NCBI GenBank assembly: GCA_030267565.1
Contig: BRXU01000003.1
Coordinates: 3,862,001-3,926,000, forward strand
Length of the DNA stretch: 64,000 nt
Direction: 5' to 3'
From: Pleodorina starrii
Taxonomy: Eukaryota > Chlorophyta > Chlorophyceae > Chlamydomonadales > Volvocaceae
Shown: positions 63,722 through 64,000 of the stretch, in pieces
Numbering within the stretch: the stretch's first letter is position 1
How the letters are laid out: each line of letters opens with the position of its first letter
The notes under the pieces: model-generated
Database searches by the model: none
The model's input: only the letters and a program-made list of their open reading frames with translations
Told to the model about the DNA's origin: nothing
Program-made: the position numbers and the translations under genes

Positions 63722-64000
63722 CTGGTGAAAGGCGCTGTGCTCCCTCTGGTGCCCCCGCCATTGTAGTAGACAGCAGGTGTACGGGGTACACTAACCACAA
63801 ACACAAATGCGGCGCCACCAACGCCCCACCGCCACGGCCACCGCCCCACCGCAGTTCGCGTGGCAGCAATGCGACCCCAGCACCCCACGGGCCACGGCCA
63901 TCGCCGCCGCCAGGTGCCGGCCGCAGAGCCAACCGCCGCCCCACGCCTCGCGCCGCACCCCTTCGCACCCACTTGAGCACACAGCCCCACTCAACGCCCT

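Overview
The window looks like nuclear DNA of a volvocine or other chlamydomonadalean green alga. It is GC-rich, genes are broken into many short exons with GT/AG borders, introns are full of simple repeats, and one protein has a very long Pro/Ser tract of the cell-wall hydroxyproline-rich type. Gene models below were built by hand from open frames, splice borders and codon phase. For the kinase and the two proteases every chosen junction keeps phase. The species cannot be named from the sequence.

Layout. (1) About 1-12304, minus strand: a receptor-like kinase with two membrane segments, an extracellular CHASE sensor and a cytoplasmic TKL/Raf-like kinase domain; its 3' end runs off the left edge. 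(2) 12305-12867: a short divergent intergenic region. (3) 12868 to about 14961, plus strand: a NYN (PIN-like nuclease) domain protein whose 3' end I could not resolve. (4) About 15.0-22.9 kb: mostly no confident host gene; it holds a 143-bp inverted repeat around a degenerate non-LTR reverse-transcriptase tail and some orphan open frames. (5) 22884-36377, plus strand: a 23-exon membrane-anchored subtilase. (6) 36378-40464: convergent intergenic DNA with a (GGGT)n block. (7) 40465 to about 57643, minus strand: a 29-exon paralogue of the first subtilase, tail to tail with it. (8) About 57.7-61.0 kb: no recognisable gene. (9) 61094 to beyond 63721, minus strand: the 3' part of an unrecognised multi-exon gene.

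The most striking content is the protease pair. Both proteins have, in order: signal peptide, N-terminal pro-region, S8 catalytic domain with a protease-associated (PA) insertion, C-terminal beta-sandwich, a beta-trefoil lectin-like region, three copies of a beta-rich module resembling DUF2135/YfaP, a Pro-rich linker, and one C-terminal membrane helix with a short basic tail. This suggests surface proteases that bind glycans and remodel the extracellular matrix. Known volvocine hatching enzymes (sporangin/VLE, VheA) are subtilases, but whether these genes are orthologous to them cannot be decided here. The CHASE kinase nearby is a second surface-signalling gene; a functional link to the proteases is only speculation.
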